Positions 36,100 through 46,408 of a stretch of 64,000 nt of DNA are shown piece after piece. The translations under genes and the position numbers were made by a program. The notes under the pieces were generated by a model. The model made no database searches. It saw nothing but the letters and a program-made list of their open reading frames with translations, and had not been told where the DNA came from. The stretch's first letter is position 1; the number at the start of each line of letters is the position of its first letter. The stretch comes from Lunularia cruciata (lineage: Eukaryota > Streptophyta > Marchantiopsida > Lunulariales > Lunulariaceae). The stretch is taken from contig OX419762.1 in assembly GCA_948567375.1 (NCBI GenBank), forward strand, positions 4,966,001-5,030,000, in the 5' to 3' direction.

Positions 36100-37308
36100 G
36101 GAGTTGTTCCTCCCATCAATGATGTTGACTCTTCATGTGTTCCAAGTGTAAGGTCTGCAACAATGGTTTGTGATCAGTTTACATGATCACTTGTTTCCCC
36201 AAGAAGTAGTGCCTCCATACCTTAGTGGTGTATACCATTGCAAGTTGTTCTTGATCTCAAGCAGAGTAGTTTTGTTCAGCCATATTGAGTTGGTGAGACA
36301 CAAAGGCAATGGGATGGAGGTCATCTGGGAATTCTTGTTGCAACACGGCTCCAATTGCAAAGTTAGAAGCATCAAAATCAACCACACAGGGTAGTTGAGG
36401 ATCATATGGTTGAAGAATGGGTCTTGAAGACACCATATGCTTTAACTTTTGGAATGCTTCTTCATGCTTGGTGGTCCACTAGAAGCTCAAGTTCTTTCCC
36501 AAGAGGTCAGTCAATGGTGCAACCACATGATCATAATAATGGATGAACCGTCGATAAAAACTGGCCAATCCATTGAATGCTCATACTTCTGTAGCATCAT
36601 TTGGGGTAGGCAATCAATAATGGTTTTGATTTTCTCTTCTTCCCTCTTGATCCCCTCTAATGAGATCTTATGACACAAGAAGGTAACCTTCTTCTACCAA
36701 AAGGCACACTTTGACTTCTTGCAGTAACATTTCCATTGTCGTAGTCATCTTAGGACTTCTCGCACATGATTCACATGTTTTGCCTTTGTCTTACTATAAA
36801 TTAAGATATCATCCAAGAACACCACCATGGACCAATCCAATAGTCCATCCAACACCTGATGCATCTGATCCATGAAGACTGCTGGAGCATTAGTGAGTCG
36901 GAAAGGTAGAACTCTCTACTCAAAATACCCATACCTTGTACGAAAGGCAATCTTTTGCACATCCTCTCTATTAATAGGAGTTTGCCAATAGCCGCTGTGA
37001 AGATCCAACTTGGAAAAGTAGTGTGCTCCACTTAGTTGATCAAGCAAGTCATCAATCCAAGGCAAGGGATATGCATTCTTCATAGTTTGCTTATTGAGCC
37101 CACGGTAATCAATACAAAAATGAAGTCCTCCATCCTTCTTTGGAACAAATAGTACCGGAGCTCCCCAAAGAGAGGTACTATGTTGTATGAAGTCATTCTC
37201 CAAAAACTCTGTAAGTGTTGTTTGCAACTCCTCCAACTCCTTTGGTGAGATATAGATTGGTCTACTCATTGGAGTACTCCTTGGCAATAACTCAATCTTG
37301 AAGGGCAT
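36100..37308 (-). pseudogene. Reverse transcriptase and RNase H of the minus-strand chromovirus
   Basis: The frame at 36,916-37,308 holds [37 protein letters not shown] and [12 protein letters not shown]. The catalytic FLDD is at 36,808-36,819, after a frame change. RNase H follows towards 36,187 with stops. Order and motifs are typical of Ty3/gypsy. Confidence 0.88.
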
Positions 37309-37732
37309 ACCTCAATCAAAGGGTAATCCATGTGGCAGATCATCCGGAAACATCTCTACAAACTCTTGAACTATCCGATCAACCATTGCTTGATGAGGCT
37401 CTTGGCCCTCCTCCAATTGTTCTTGTGCAATCGACTTGATCCACACCACAAATACAGACTTGTCTTCCTCCAAAGCTTGCTCTATGGCTACTTTACTAAC
37501 CAACTTCCCTTCCATGGACTCATCTCTCTTCCAAGCTTGCTCCATGGTTGCCTTCTTGGCAAACTTCCCATCTTGGGACTCCACTCTCTTCAAGGTTTGC
37601 TCTATGGCTACCTTCTCGACAAAATTCTCATATTGGGACTGACTATTCTTAGGTGTCTTACTCAGAGGTGCCAAAAAACCTAATTAGAAATTCCTACCTT
37701 GGTGTTGTACTTGAATTTGGCATTGGGTCCAA

Positions 37733-38068
37733 TCAAAATTGATGTTCAAGCCAAGGTAGACCTAGAATGATATCATAGTGTAGAGGTGCCACTACAAACC
37801 TCATACACTCCAGATACTCCTTCCCAATCTTGAAGGTAACAGGATGTAAGGTGCAAAATACAAAACCCTTTCTAATATCCGCCATCATCAAATTACTTCC
37901 AATCACTAGCTTGATATGAATACCCAATTCCTTTGCTACTTGCATAGACATGCAATTCTTTGAACTTCTAGAATCAACCAAAATCCTACAACCTTGATTA
38001 GATATTATTCCTTGCAAGTGAAGCAAACTTGCATAGGTCAAGCTTTCAATCCCATTGGAACTAATCAA
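37733..38068 (-). pseudogene. Aspartic protease of the minus-strand chromovirus
   Basis: Contains ILVDSRSSKNCMS, where the family usually has DSGSS, and the later IILGLPWLEHQF. The Gly to Arg change next to the catalytic Asp would disrupt the active-site loop. A 95-bp tandem duplication lies at its upstream side. Confidence 0.8.
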
Positions 38069-38220
38069 GCTCCCAGAAGGTGGCTCAAAATCTCCTACCG
38101 GGATTCTTTGTTTCCTTGATCATTTGCATAGGTAGAGCTTTTAATCCTATTGGAACTAATCAAGCTCCCAGTAGGTGGCTCAAAATCTCCTACCGGGATT
38201 CTTTGTTTCCTTGATCATTT
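38031..38220. repeat. Dimeric tandem duplication, 95-bp unit, between Gag and protease
   Basis: Copies 38,031-38,125 and 38,126-38,220 both start gcataggt and end ttgatcattt, with several differences. 95 is not a multiple of three, so the duplication shifts the reading frame. Confidence 0.93.
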
Positions 38221-38224
38221 GGTT

Positions 38225-39300
38225 CCATAAACTCCATCTATGCAACTTATCAAGGTCGCCCATTCCTAAGTGGACATTTAGCAATGTGATGTCCAACTTG
38301 GTGACAATAAAAAAACCTCCATTTTTTTGCAATCCTTTTCAATATGCTACACCAAGTAGCCTCCATTGGATAGCATCAATCTCCATTGGTGTTGGTTCTT
38401 CCACCCATGCGTATTGTAATAGTAAGCTTGGTGTAAGTCAAGGTCGAGACCAAGTTGTCACAACCAAGGAATCAAAGTGCTCAGCCAATTGCATGGCTTC
38501 TTCTATGTTTTGTGGTTCTTGCATAGTCACCTCCAATTTAGTTCATGACTTCAATCCCCGCACAAATTGATCCAGAACTTCTCCTTCTTGTACATCTAGA
38601 ATTTGCATGATGATGTCTAAAACTGTGCGATGTAGCCTCTTATTGAGCCAATTTGCTTCAACTCTGCCAATTTATCTCGTGTGGCTCGGGTGGCATTTAT
38701 AGTTTGAAATCGACTAAGTATTGCATCCTTGAATTCTGTCCATGTCAAGATTGGTGCAACAATCTATCGTTCAGCCCGCTCCACTCGCTATCGCCACCAA
38801 AGTTTTGTCACACCATCCAATTGGCTAGAAGCAAAGAGAATCCGTTTCCGTTCATCTTAAAGATTGGTGGCTTTGAAGTAACGTTCGTAATCAAACACAA
38901 AATTCTCCATTGTGCCCGAAAGATTCTTGCCTTCAAACACCTTGGGTTTTGGAAATTGAATACAATCTTCTCCATCTTGGACTGGTGATCTCTCTATGTG
39001 TTCTTGTTGTTGTTTGTCTCGTTTGTCTCATTCATCCAACAATTGAGTAAGGTGCTCGATTTGTTGCTACATCGAAAGGATAATGTCTAGTATTGTTGCC
39101 ATAGCTACTACTCTATCCTACTACTCCCAATTTATCTAATTGATTAACGCATAGATATAGCACATCCACCTTTCTCCATAAGTGACAATTGGAAGTATCA
39201 AGGGTTCCTCAGACATGGTGATCATATGTAGAAAATCTTGCCCAAAGTGTGAGATGATGAATTGTATGAAGCGGTGCTTGGGTAAAATCTGGACATGAAA
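38225..39300 (-). pseudogene. Gag of the minus-strand chromovirus with degraded zinc knuckle
   Basis: The minus strand reads YCHQVGHHIAKC (about 38,270-38,310), a CCHC knuckle whose first Cys is replaced by Phe. Upstream sequence is Gag-like in position and composition but carries stops in every frame. Confidence 0.6.
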
Positions 39301-39360
39301 ATCCCAATGGTTTGGCGGAACTGGATTTGGTGGTCCATAAATTCCATCTATCCCATTCCT

Positions 39361-39372
39361 ACTCTAATACCA
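39361..39372 (-). promoter_or_regulatory. Primer-binding site
   Basis: On the minus strand TGGTATTAGAGT starts one base after the LTR end TTTTACA. It differs from the initiator-Met tRNA type TGGTATCAGAGC at two positions. Confidence 0.85.
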
Positions 39373-39626
39373 ATGTAAAAGACCGAGATCGATGAGAGAA
39401 ATAGGAGAATGGAAACTCACATTGGGACACTTGAATGTGGGAAAACTCCTAATACCTAGTATGAGCTTTGGCTTTGGTATTTATAGGTAGCATACAAGGC
39501 TCTTGAGAAGCTTCTCAAGAAGCTTCTTCAAGCCACTTTCTTAGAGTGCAAGCCAAGTTAACTAGGAAGCTTCTCAAGAAGCTTCCTTCTAGAAGCCGCC
39601 TACTTGGCGTGCAAGCTAAGCTAGTT

Positions 39627-39641
39627 GGAAACTTCTAGAAG
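39627..39641. promoter_or_regulatory. Heat-shock element in 5' LTR
   Basis: nGAAnnTTCnnGAAn satisfied by ggaaacttctagaag. Conserved in place with the 3' LTR copy at 34,323. Confidence 0.65.
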
Positions 39642-39701
39642 CTACTTACTTGAAATGCAAGCTAAGCTAGCCAAAAAGCTTCCAAAGAAGCTTCCTAGAT
39701 A

Positions 39702-39716
39702 CTTCTAGAATATTCT
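39702..39716. promoter_or_regulatory. Second heat-shock element in 5' LTR
   Basis: nTTCnnGAAnnTTCn satisfied by cttctagaatattct. Matches the site at 34,398 in the partner LTR. Confidence 0.65.
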
Positions 39717-40085
39717 AGGCTAATTTGTCTTATGTGCTACTTCATAAGCCTGACTAACTTCGTTGCTAAACTCCATATTGTTCTAGGTCCATTGCACAAA
39801 CCCGGCTTTTGCTCCTCCTTGGCAGGTTATACTATGTGTTCATCCCACAAACATAGGTTTCGCTATAGGTTGGCCTTCCTACTAGTACCTATACATGCAA
39901 ACTAAGGTGATGTCGCGGTTTCACCTCTTGGATGGGTTACGTTGAGGTTACATGATGGTGATACCTTCCTCAAAGACATACCATTGGGGTTCAGCTGTAT
40001 AGAGCCTCATTCAGGTTTTTATTCATGGATAGAAGCTCTCATCGATGTTCCATTGCACAAATTTACTTCTTCAGGGTTGCATTTG

Positions 40086-40351
40086 TGTAATACCAAGAGT
40101 TGGCCATATGATCTAGATGTGAAATTTGGTTTGGTAACATCTAGAATGATGTTATACATGATGGTCAAAATAGATGAGATAGAAGTATCACCAAAAGAGT
40201 ACTTCTACTAATAGTGCAGAAACCAAAATAGACTTGAGAACTTTAGAACCAATAGCTAGACATATGATTTAAAGGTGAGAATTGGTTTGGTAACAACTGG
40301 AAGGATGTTACACATGATGGACTAAACAGATCAGAAAGAGGTATCACCAAG
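40086..40351 (+). repeat. Truncated 5' LTR of the plus-strand chromovirus
   Basis: Starts tgtaataccaagag and matches the 3' LTR up to ggtatcaccaa, after which the sequence changes to internal DNA. The missing part includes the TATA box, so this end cannot promote transcription. No primer-binding site is visible after the break. Confidence 0.9.
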
Positions 40352-40390
40352 TATTGAAGTAGACATTAGCAATTGAGTGTTGCAAGAACC

Positions 40391-41478
40391 ATGGATCCGT
40401 AATTGCAAGAGTTGGTGCAAGGAATGCAAGGGTTGTTGAATGAATTTCAAGAGATTAAGATGACCATGGAGACATTACAAAGTCAAGTGCAGATCCTCAG
40501 GAACAATCAAGCTATACAAGAAGAAGAGCCGTCTCAAAACCCAGTACCTACGACTGAAGTACTTGGAGAGGCATCCGTGCCTACGAACCCTATCAACGAT
40601 GAAGCTACATTGCTACTCCGGATGAAAAAGACCTGCAACATTGAGCCTTACAAGGGGCAACGTTCGATGGGAGTAGTGGAAAATTGGATCTTGAGAATGA
40701 ATCGATATTTTCGATTGTTCTCAACATAGATCACAGAGCATGCTATAGGCGTGTTTGCATGTGGGTACTTGACCAATAAAGAACTCACATGGTATGATGC
40801 TTGGGAATGATCCATGCTGGCAGAGAGAAGGGAGGTCACATGGACAATAATGCAAGAAGGATTGCTAAAGAATTTCCAATTGGTGGATTCTGTGCAAATG
40901 GCTCGAACCCGACTATAGGGATTGAGACAGAAGAATAGCATAAAAGAGTATGTGGAGGCATTTCTGGATCTACAAGTTGCAATTACCGACATGAGTCCAG
41001 CAAAGGCTCTCGACAATTTCAAACGAGGGTTGAAAGAGCGGATTTGCCAAGAAGTCATGGTGCAAAATCCTCGCACGGTATTTGAAGCCATTACTTGTGT
41101 GCAGAGAATAGCATGAGCATTAGATGGAGGTGAAGGAGTAGCTCCACCTCAACATTATTGATCAGAAATGCCACACATGGATGGACCAGTGCCGATGGAA
41201 TTGGGCAACCTTCGATTCCGGGATCAAGGAGCACGACCGCTTCAAGGGGAGCGGGGACGGGTAGAAGAACAAAGAGATGGAGTCTCACGAGGAGAAGGAA
41301 CTCAAGGAGAAAAACGGTGTTGTTACAATTGTGGCCGTATTGGGCACATATCTACCAACTATTGCACTCATTTCCCTAGAGGCCCTTTGCCTTTATTCAG
41401 GGAATCTTTGAACAACATGGAGAGGCACATTGAAGAGGAGGAGGTGGAAATCACTTCGGAAAACAAAGATCGCCAGTA
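40391..41478 (+). pseudogene. Gag of the plus-strand chromovirus
   Basis: Begins ATGGATCCG followed by a TAA at codon 4. The frame continues with a coiled-coil-like stretch (MQELVQGMQGLL, then MTMETLQSQVQIL). A capsid-like segment at 40,922-41,110 (IKEYVEAFLDLQVAI and FKRGLKERI) precedes a zinc knuckle CYNCGRIGHISTNYC (41,321-41,365). The knuckle has C-x2-C-x4-H-x5-C, one residue more than the usual last spacing. Stops interrupt the frame. Confidence 0.8.
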
Positions 41479-41574
41479 AATGTACCTTGTGGCCTTACTG
41501 GCTCAATAAGGAAGCAGAGAAGCAAGGGAAGGAAGAAGAATAATGCGCAAAGATCCCGAAAGGCAACCTCACAA

Positions 41575-41814
41575 TTGATTGTCGTGAATGGAATCCTAGA
41601 AGGTAATCAAGTGAGAGTATTAATAGATCTGGGAGCAACAGAGAATTTCTTGTCTTGCTCTGTTGCAATAAGATTAGGAATGGATCTAGAGAGAGATGGA
41701 AGTGAAGAAGTAGAGTTACCAAATGGGCAAATAGAGAGGATTGAATCATTACCTAGACGGGTAACCCTCTCTATAGGAGAATATCAGGAAGCAATTGAGT
41801 GGCGAGTGATATAG
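41575..41814 (+). pseudogene. Aspartic protease of the plus-strand chromovirus
   Basis: VRVLIDLGATENFLS is the active-site region. The family has DSGA or DTGA, so the Ser or Thr after the catalytic Asp is Leu here. ILGMSW follows at about 41,835 after an in-frame stop. Activity is unlikely. Confidence 0.8.
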
Positions 41815-42059
41815 TTAGCTCGTTATGATGCAATTTTAGGCATGTCATGGATGGAGCAAAACAACCCTATGGTGGATTGGAGGAAGAAAGTAGTGAGAAC
41901 CCACCAATGGTCAATCATTGGGGTTAAAGAAAAATCACACATGCAGAAACTGCCTTTATATGTTGTAGGGACGGCAACTGTCTGTAAGATCTATAGATGT
42001 TTTATAGGTCTAATAAGAGAAGTCCATAATGCACAACTTGATGGATAAATTCCTGAGAA

Positions 42060-42850
42060 ATTGAAGGATGTGGTGGATGAGTTTCAAGATGTCTTTCTTG
42101 ATGATCTACCCTCAGAATTAAAACCAAAAAGGTGAGTAGATCACAACATTGAGACACTTTCGAGGAAGATGCTTCCTTGTAAGGCCCCATATCGCCTATC
42201 ACCTCATGAGTTGGAGGAGTGTAAGACTCAAATTGAGGAGATGCTGCAGAAAGGGTTCATCTAACCTAGCGTATCACCATATGGGGCCCCTGTCTTGTTT
42301 GTGAAGAAGAAGGATGGTACAATGTGAATGTGCATTGACTATCGGGGTCTCAATCAGCAAACAATGAAGAACAAAGACCCCTTACCTCGCATGGATGACC
42401 TATTTGATCAACCCCATGGAGCAAGATACTTCACCAAACTAGACTTGCGGAGCGGTTATAATCAAATCCAAATTGCAAAGGAGGATGTGTACAAAACTGC
42501 CTTTCAAACCAATTATGGCCACTTTGAGTATCTTGTGATGCCTTTTGGCCTCACCAATGCACTTGCCACTTTCATGAGTCTAATGAATGACATACTTCAT
42601 CCATACTTGGATAAGTCTATTATTGTCTTCTTGGATGATATCTTAGTATACAGTAGCACAATGACAGAACACAAACAACATCTATGAGAGGTCCTCCAGA
42701 TTCTAAGACAGAATCAGTTGTACGCCAAAATCTCAAAGTGTGAGTTTGGCAAGTTTGAAATAGACTACTTGGGGCATAGAGTAAGTGCAGAGGGCATTCA
42801 AGTATTGACAGATAAAATAGAGGTCATTTAAAAATGGAGTGCCCCAGAAG
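42060..42850 (+). pseudogene. Reverse transcriptase of the plus-strand chromovirus
   Basis: PVLFVKKKDG (near 42,290) and [11 protein letters not shown] (42,328) lead to [27 protein letters not shown] and FLDDILVYS, with the catalytic FLDD at 42,628-42,639. A TGA precedes MCIDYRG at 42,325-42,327 and another follows HKQHL, where an Arg codon is expected. The catalytic residues themselves are intact. Confidence 0.9.
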
Positions 42851-42854
42851 ATCA

Positions 42855-43490
42855 GACTCAACTTAAGAGCTTCTTGGGGTTGACGGGATTCTATCGTAGA
42901 TTTTTCAAGGACTTCTCCAAGGTTGCATAGCCTTTAACGGCACTACTTGGCAAGGGGAAGAAGTGGACATGGGGAATTGCACAAGAGTTGGCCTTTCAAG
43001 AATTGAAGGCCGCCTTGCTACATGCACCAATCTTGAAGTGGTATGACCCAAAACGTCCAATCAAGTTGGCTACAGATGCATCAGGCGTAGCAATAGGAGC
43101 AATCTTACAACAAGAGTGGCATGACGGATGGCATCCAATTGCATATTTCTCTCAAAAGTTGTTACCAACATAACACAACTACCACACCACAAAACGAGAA
43201 GAGTTGGCCATTGTTCTAGCAACCAAGCATTAGAAGCACTACTTGGGCAAGAAGGCATTTGTAGTAGAGACAGACCACAAACCTCTAGTCTACCTCAAGA
43301 CGTAGAAGGATCTATCTCGTCACCAAATTTGGTGGGCAGAGTGGAAAAAACACTTCAACATGACAATCACCTACATGGAAGGTAAGAAGCAACTTGGAGA
43401 TGCATTCACCCGCATGCCAATGGCCAACAACTTGGTGGCAGAGGTTAAGATGAACCTTGAATTCTGGCAAGATATTCGGGCTGCTACAAA
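42855..43490 (+). pseudogene. RNase H of the plus-strand chromovirus
   Basis: LKSFLGLTGFYRRF joins RT to RNase H. TDASGVAIGAIL contains the first catalytic Asp. Then PIAYFSQKL, an in-frame stop, and the AIVLATKH segment with a TAG where Trp is expected. ETDHKPL follows with a further Asp. Several stops disable it. Confidence 0.85.
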
Positions 43491-44187
43491 AACTGATCCA
43501 TAGATTGTAGAAGCACAATCATCCAAAGGTGTCACCAGCACCCAAGGACTCACCTTTTGGGATGGCAGATTATGGATCCCAAATGTCCCAGAATTACGCA
43601 CCACCATTCTAGCAGAATGTCATGATTCGGCCATTGCAGCTCATGTCGGAGTGGACAAGACCTTGGATGCAGTCAAGCGCCATTACTATTGGCCCAAGAT
43701 GAGCAACAACGTGATGGACTATGTGCGTAGCTTCCTACTTTGTCAATAGAATAAAGCTTCTAATCAAGCTCCTGCAGGGCTCCTTCAACCTCTCCACACT
43801 CCTACCCAACGTTGGGAACAAGTGAGTATGGATCTTGTCTGTGAATTACTGAAGACCACCTCAGGGTTTGACTCCATTGTGGTCTTTGTGGACCGGCTCA
43901 GCAAAATGATTCATGTACGCCCTACTACCAAGGAGGTGAACGCTCCACAACTAGCTCAATTATACTTAGATGCAGTCTTTGCTCACCATGGCTTATCTAG
44001 AGTACTCATCAACGATAGAGGCACCCAATTCACCAATTTGTTTTGGCAAACACTCTTTGGTTTCTTCAAAACCAAGTTGGCCATGTCCACAACTTACCAC
44101 CCACAAATAGATGGCCAAAAAGAGTGGGCTAATCGCACGATTGAAGACATGTTATGTGGCTTTACCTTAGAAGAGCAAGAGAGGTGG

Positions 44188-44929
44188 TGTAATACCAAGC
44201 GTTAGCCATATGATCTAGATGTGAAATTTGGTTTGGTAACATCTAGAATGATGTTATACATGATGGTCAAAATAGATCAGATAGAAGTATCACCAAAAGA
44301 GTACTTCTACTAATAGGGCAGAAACCAAAATAGACTTGAGAACCTTAGAACCAATAGCTAGACATATGATTTAAAGGTGAGAATTGGTTTGGTAACATCT
44401 GGAAGGATGTTACACATGATGGACTAAACAGATCAGAAAGAGGTATCACCAAAAGGGGACTTCTACTAATAGAGTAGGAACCGAAATATGCCTGAAATCT
44501 TTGAAGGCAATTTCGGAGGCCTAAATGGATGAATTTGGCCTTGAAAATGTGTAGATTCCCCCCCCCCCAACAAAGGAAAGGCTGGCCTTCCCTCTCCCCT
44601 GGTTTGTCTCGTCGAGAGCTTTCCAACGTTACCTTACTCATGTGATTCTGAGATTCCTACAGGAAGATTCCCTAAAAGATTCCCTTTGGTCAAAGCTCAT
44701 TTGACCAACCAGATAGGACCTAGACTAGACAGGTCACCCATCCAAGTCAGTAATCCAAGGGTGGAGCTTGCTAACATGTCACCGATCTGTGTCCCTAATC
44801 CTATGGTGGAGCTTCCTTGGAGGAGATCCTCTTTGTCTATATAATAAAGAGAAGGTGCTCCCTTGGGGCATCGAATGTTTGAGTGTGCAATCTGTGTTTT
44901 CTCTCTTCTCTTGTCCTCGGAGCATTACA
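44188..44929 (+). mobile_element. Solo LTR nested in the integrase, target duplication GGTGG
   Basis: 742 bp from TGTAATACC to GCATTACA, flanked by GGTGG at 44,183-44,187 and 44,930-44,934. It interrupts the integrase within the codons Arg-Trp-Asp without loss of element bases. It belongs to the same LTR family as its host element and carries TATATAA at 44,838-44,844. A run of 11 cytosines lies at 44,558-44,568. Confidence 0.96.
44838..44844 (+). promoter_or_regulatory. LTR TATA box
   Basis: TATATAA followed by taaagagaagg. The same box occurs at the matching position in every complete LTR of this family in the window (46,312-46,318; 61,496-61,502; and, on the minus strand, 60,605-60,611). 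Confidence 0.7.
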
Positions 44930-45449
44930 GGTGGGACACCCTACTCCCGTTGGTGGAATTCGCTTACAACAATTCAGTGAATGCATCCACCCAGGTCACT
45001 CTGTTCTTCCTCATGTATGGTGAGCATCCCTTCACACCTTCTAGCTTGATGAATATCCGTCCAGTGGCTACCAAGGTCGATGCAGTCAACACATTTGTTT
45101 CTAAAATCCAACAAGGTGTGGAGAGTGCCAAGCACATATTATAGATTGCACAAAATCAACAAAAGCAATATGCTGATGCACACCGTTGGCACATGGAGTT
45201 CAATGTTGGGGATCAAGTGTGGCTATCGACAACCAACCTCATATTAGTTGGACCTCGTAAGCTTAGACCTTGTTTTATTGGGCCTTTCTTGATTCTTCAT
45301 CGCATCGGCACTGTGGCCTATCACCTTGAGCTACCACCACACATGAAGATCCATCCATTGTTCCATGTCTCCCTACTAAGCAGATATGCTCCCCGATCAA
45401 GCCAGGGTCATTCCACACCAAACATTCGACCTTGTTCAACACTCATTGA

Positions 45450-45651
45450 TGGCATAGAGGAATATGAAGTGGAGCGGATTCTCCAAAAATGCATGCATGG
45501 TACTCGCCACCCATGGGTGGACTATCTAGTACAATGGAAATTTTACCCCCTCTATGAAGCAACCTGGGAGCCCGCTGCCAATTTGGCACATGCACCGGTG
45601 TTGGTGCAAGCATTTGAGCAACAATTGCACAACGAGGACGTTGCGTCTTAA
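45450..45651 (+). pseudogene. Chromodomain of the plus-strand chromovirus
   Basis: EYEVERILQK, then YLVQWKFYPLYEATWEP and LVQAFEQQL at the C-terminus of integrase. The usual WKGYP reads WKFYP. The ORF 45,193-45,651 ends just before the polypurine tract. Confidence 0.88.
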
Positions 45652-45664
45652 AAGGAGGGAGGTC
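45652..45664 (+). promoter_or_regulatory. Polypurine tract
   Basis: aaaaggagggagg with a short tail, directly before the 3' LTR start. Confidence 0.8.
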
Positions 45665-46403
45665 TATAATACCAAGAGCTAGCCATATGATTTAGATGTG
45701 AAATTTGGTTTGGTAACATCTAGAATGATGTTATACATTATGGTCAAAATAGATAAGATAGAAGTATCACCAAAAGAGTACTTCTACTAATAGGGCAAAA
45801 ACCAAAATAGACTTGAGAACCTTAGAACCAATAGCTAGACATATGATTTAAAGGTGAGAATTGGTTTGGTAAAATCTGGAAGGATGTTACGCATGATGGA
45901 CTAAACAGATCAGAAAGAGGTATCACCAAAAGGGGACTTCTACTAATAGAGTAGGAACCGAAATATGCCTAAAATCTTTGAAGGCAATTTTGGAGGCCTA
46001 AACGGATGAATTAGGCCTTGAAAATGTGTAGCTCCTTCCCCCAAGTAGAGGAAAGGTTGGCCTTCCCTCCCCCTGCTTTGTCTCGTCGAGAGATTTCCAA
46101 CAGTACCTTACTCACGTGATTATGAGATTCCTACAAGAAGATTCCCTAAAAGATTCCCTCTGGTCAAAGCTTGTTTGACCAACCAGATAGGACCTAGACC
46201 ATACATGTCACCCATCCAAGTAAGTAATCCAAGGGTGGAGCTTGCTGATATGTCACCTATCTGTGTCCCTAATCCTATGGTGGAGCTTCCTTGGAGGAGA
46301 TCCTCTTTGGCTATATAATAAAGAGAAGGTGTTCCCTTGGGGCATCGATTGTTTGAGTGTGAAATCTGTGTTTTCTCTCTTCTCTTGTCCTTGGAGTATT
46401 ACA
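45665..46403 (+). repeat. 3' LTR of the plus-strand chromovirus
   Basis: 739 bp from tataatacc (the usual TG is TA) to gtattaca. It is similar along its whole length to the solo LTRs at 44,188 and 60,853. Confidence 0.94.
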
Positions 46404-46408
46404 ATTTG

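Larger units (their letters stand above)
34076..39785 (-). mobile_element. Complete-length Ty3/gypsy chromovirus with both LTRs, target duplication GGTCC
   Basis: Two direct LTRs (34,076-34,481 and 39,374-39,785) bracket a minus-strand internal region. The 5-bp flanks are identical: GGTCC at 34,071-34,075 and 39,786-39,790. A primer-binding site similar to the initiator-Met tRNA type adjoins the 5' LTR and a polypurine tract adjoins the 3' LTR. Inside, in minus-strand order, are Gag with a degraded zinc knuckle, protease, RT with FLDD, RNase H, integrase zinc-binding region, integrase core and C-terminus, and a chromodomain. Many stops and frame changes make it non-autonomous. The target duplication shows that it is one intact insertion, not a chimera. 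Confidence 0.95.
39374..39785 (-). repeat. 5' LTR of the minus-strand chromovirus
   Basis: About 412 bp, plus-strand left end tgtaaaag. The right end reads ttcta where the partner has ttaca. It carries consensus heat-shock elements at 39,627-39,641 (ggaaacttctagaag) and 39,702-39,716 (cttctagaatattct). Differences between the two LTRs, including a short indel near ggctttgg, show the insertion is not recent. Confidence 0.94.
43560..45400 (+). pseudogene. Integrase of the plus-strand chromovirus, split by a solo LTR
   Basis: Zinc-binding region near 43,618-43,745 (CHDSAIAAHVGVDKTL, then RHYYWPKM and FLLCQ); one Cys of the final CxxC is Phe. Core: SMDLVCELL (catalytic Asp at about 43,831), LINDRGTQF (Asp at 44,014) and QIDGQKEWANRT (Glu at 44,122), giving D-x35-E. 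The frame stops shortly inside a solo LTR and resumes at 44,935 (TLLPLVEFAYNN). A GPF-type C-terminal region (FNVGDQVWLS and FIGPFLILHRIG) follows. The DDE triad is retained, but the insertion separates core from C-terminus. Confidence 0.9.
40086..46403 (+). mobile_element. Ty3/gypsy chromovirus, plus strand, target duplication ATTTG, with nested solo LTR
   Basis: Flanks ATTTG at 40,081-40,085 and 46,404-46,408 define one insertion. The 5' LTR keeps only its first 266 bp; the 3' LTR (45,665-46,403) is full length and is preceded by a purine run. Inside are Gag with zinc knuckle, protease, RT, RNase H, integrase and chromodomain on the plus strand. A solo LTR of the same family sits inside the integrase (44,188-44,929). 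Stops are common, many at codons one transition away from Gln, Arg or Trp. Confidence 0.95.
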
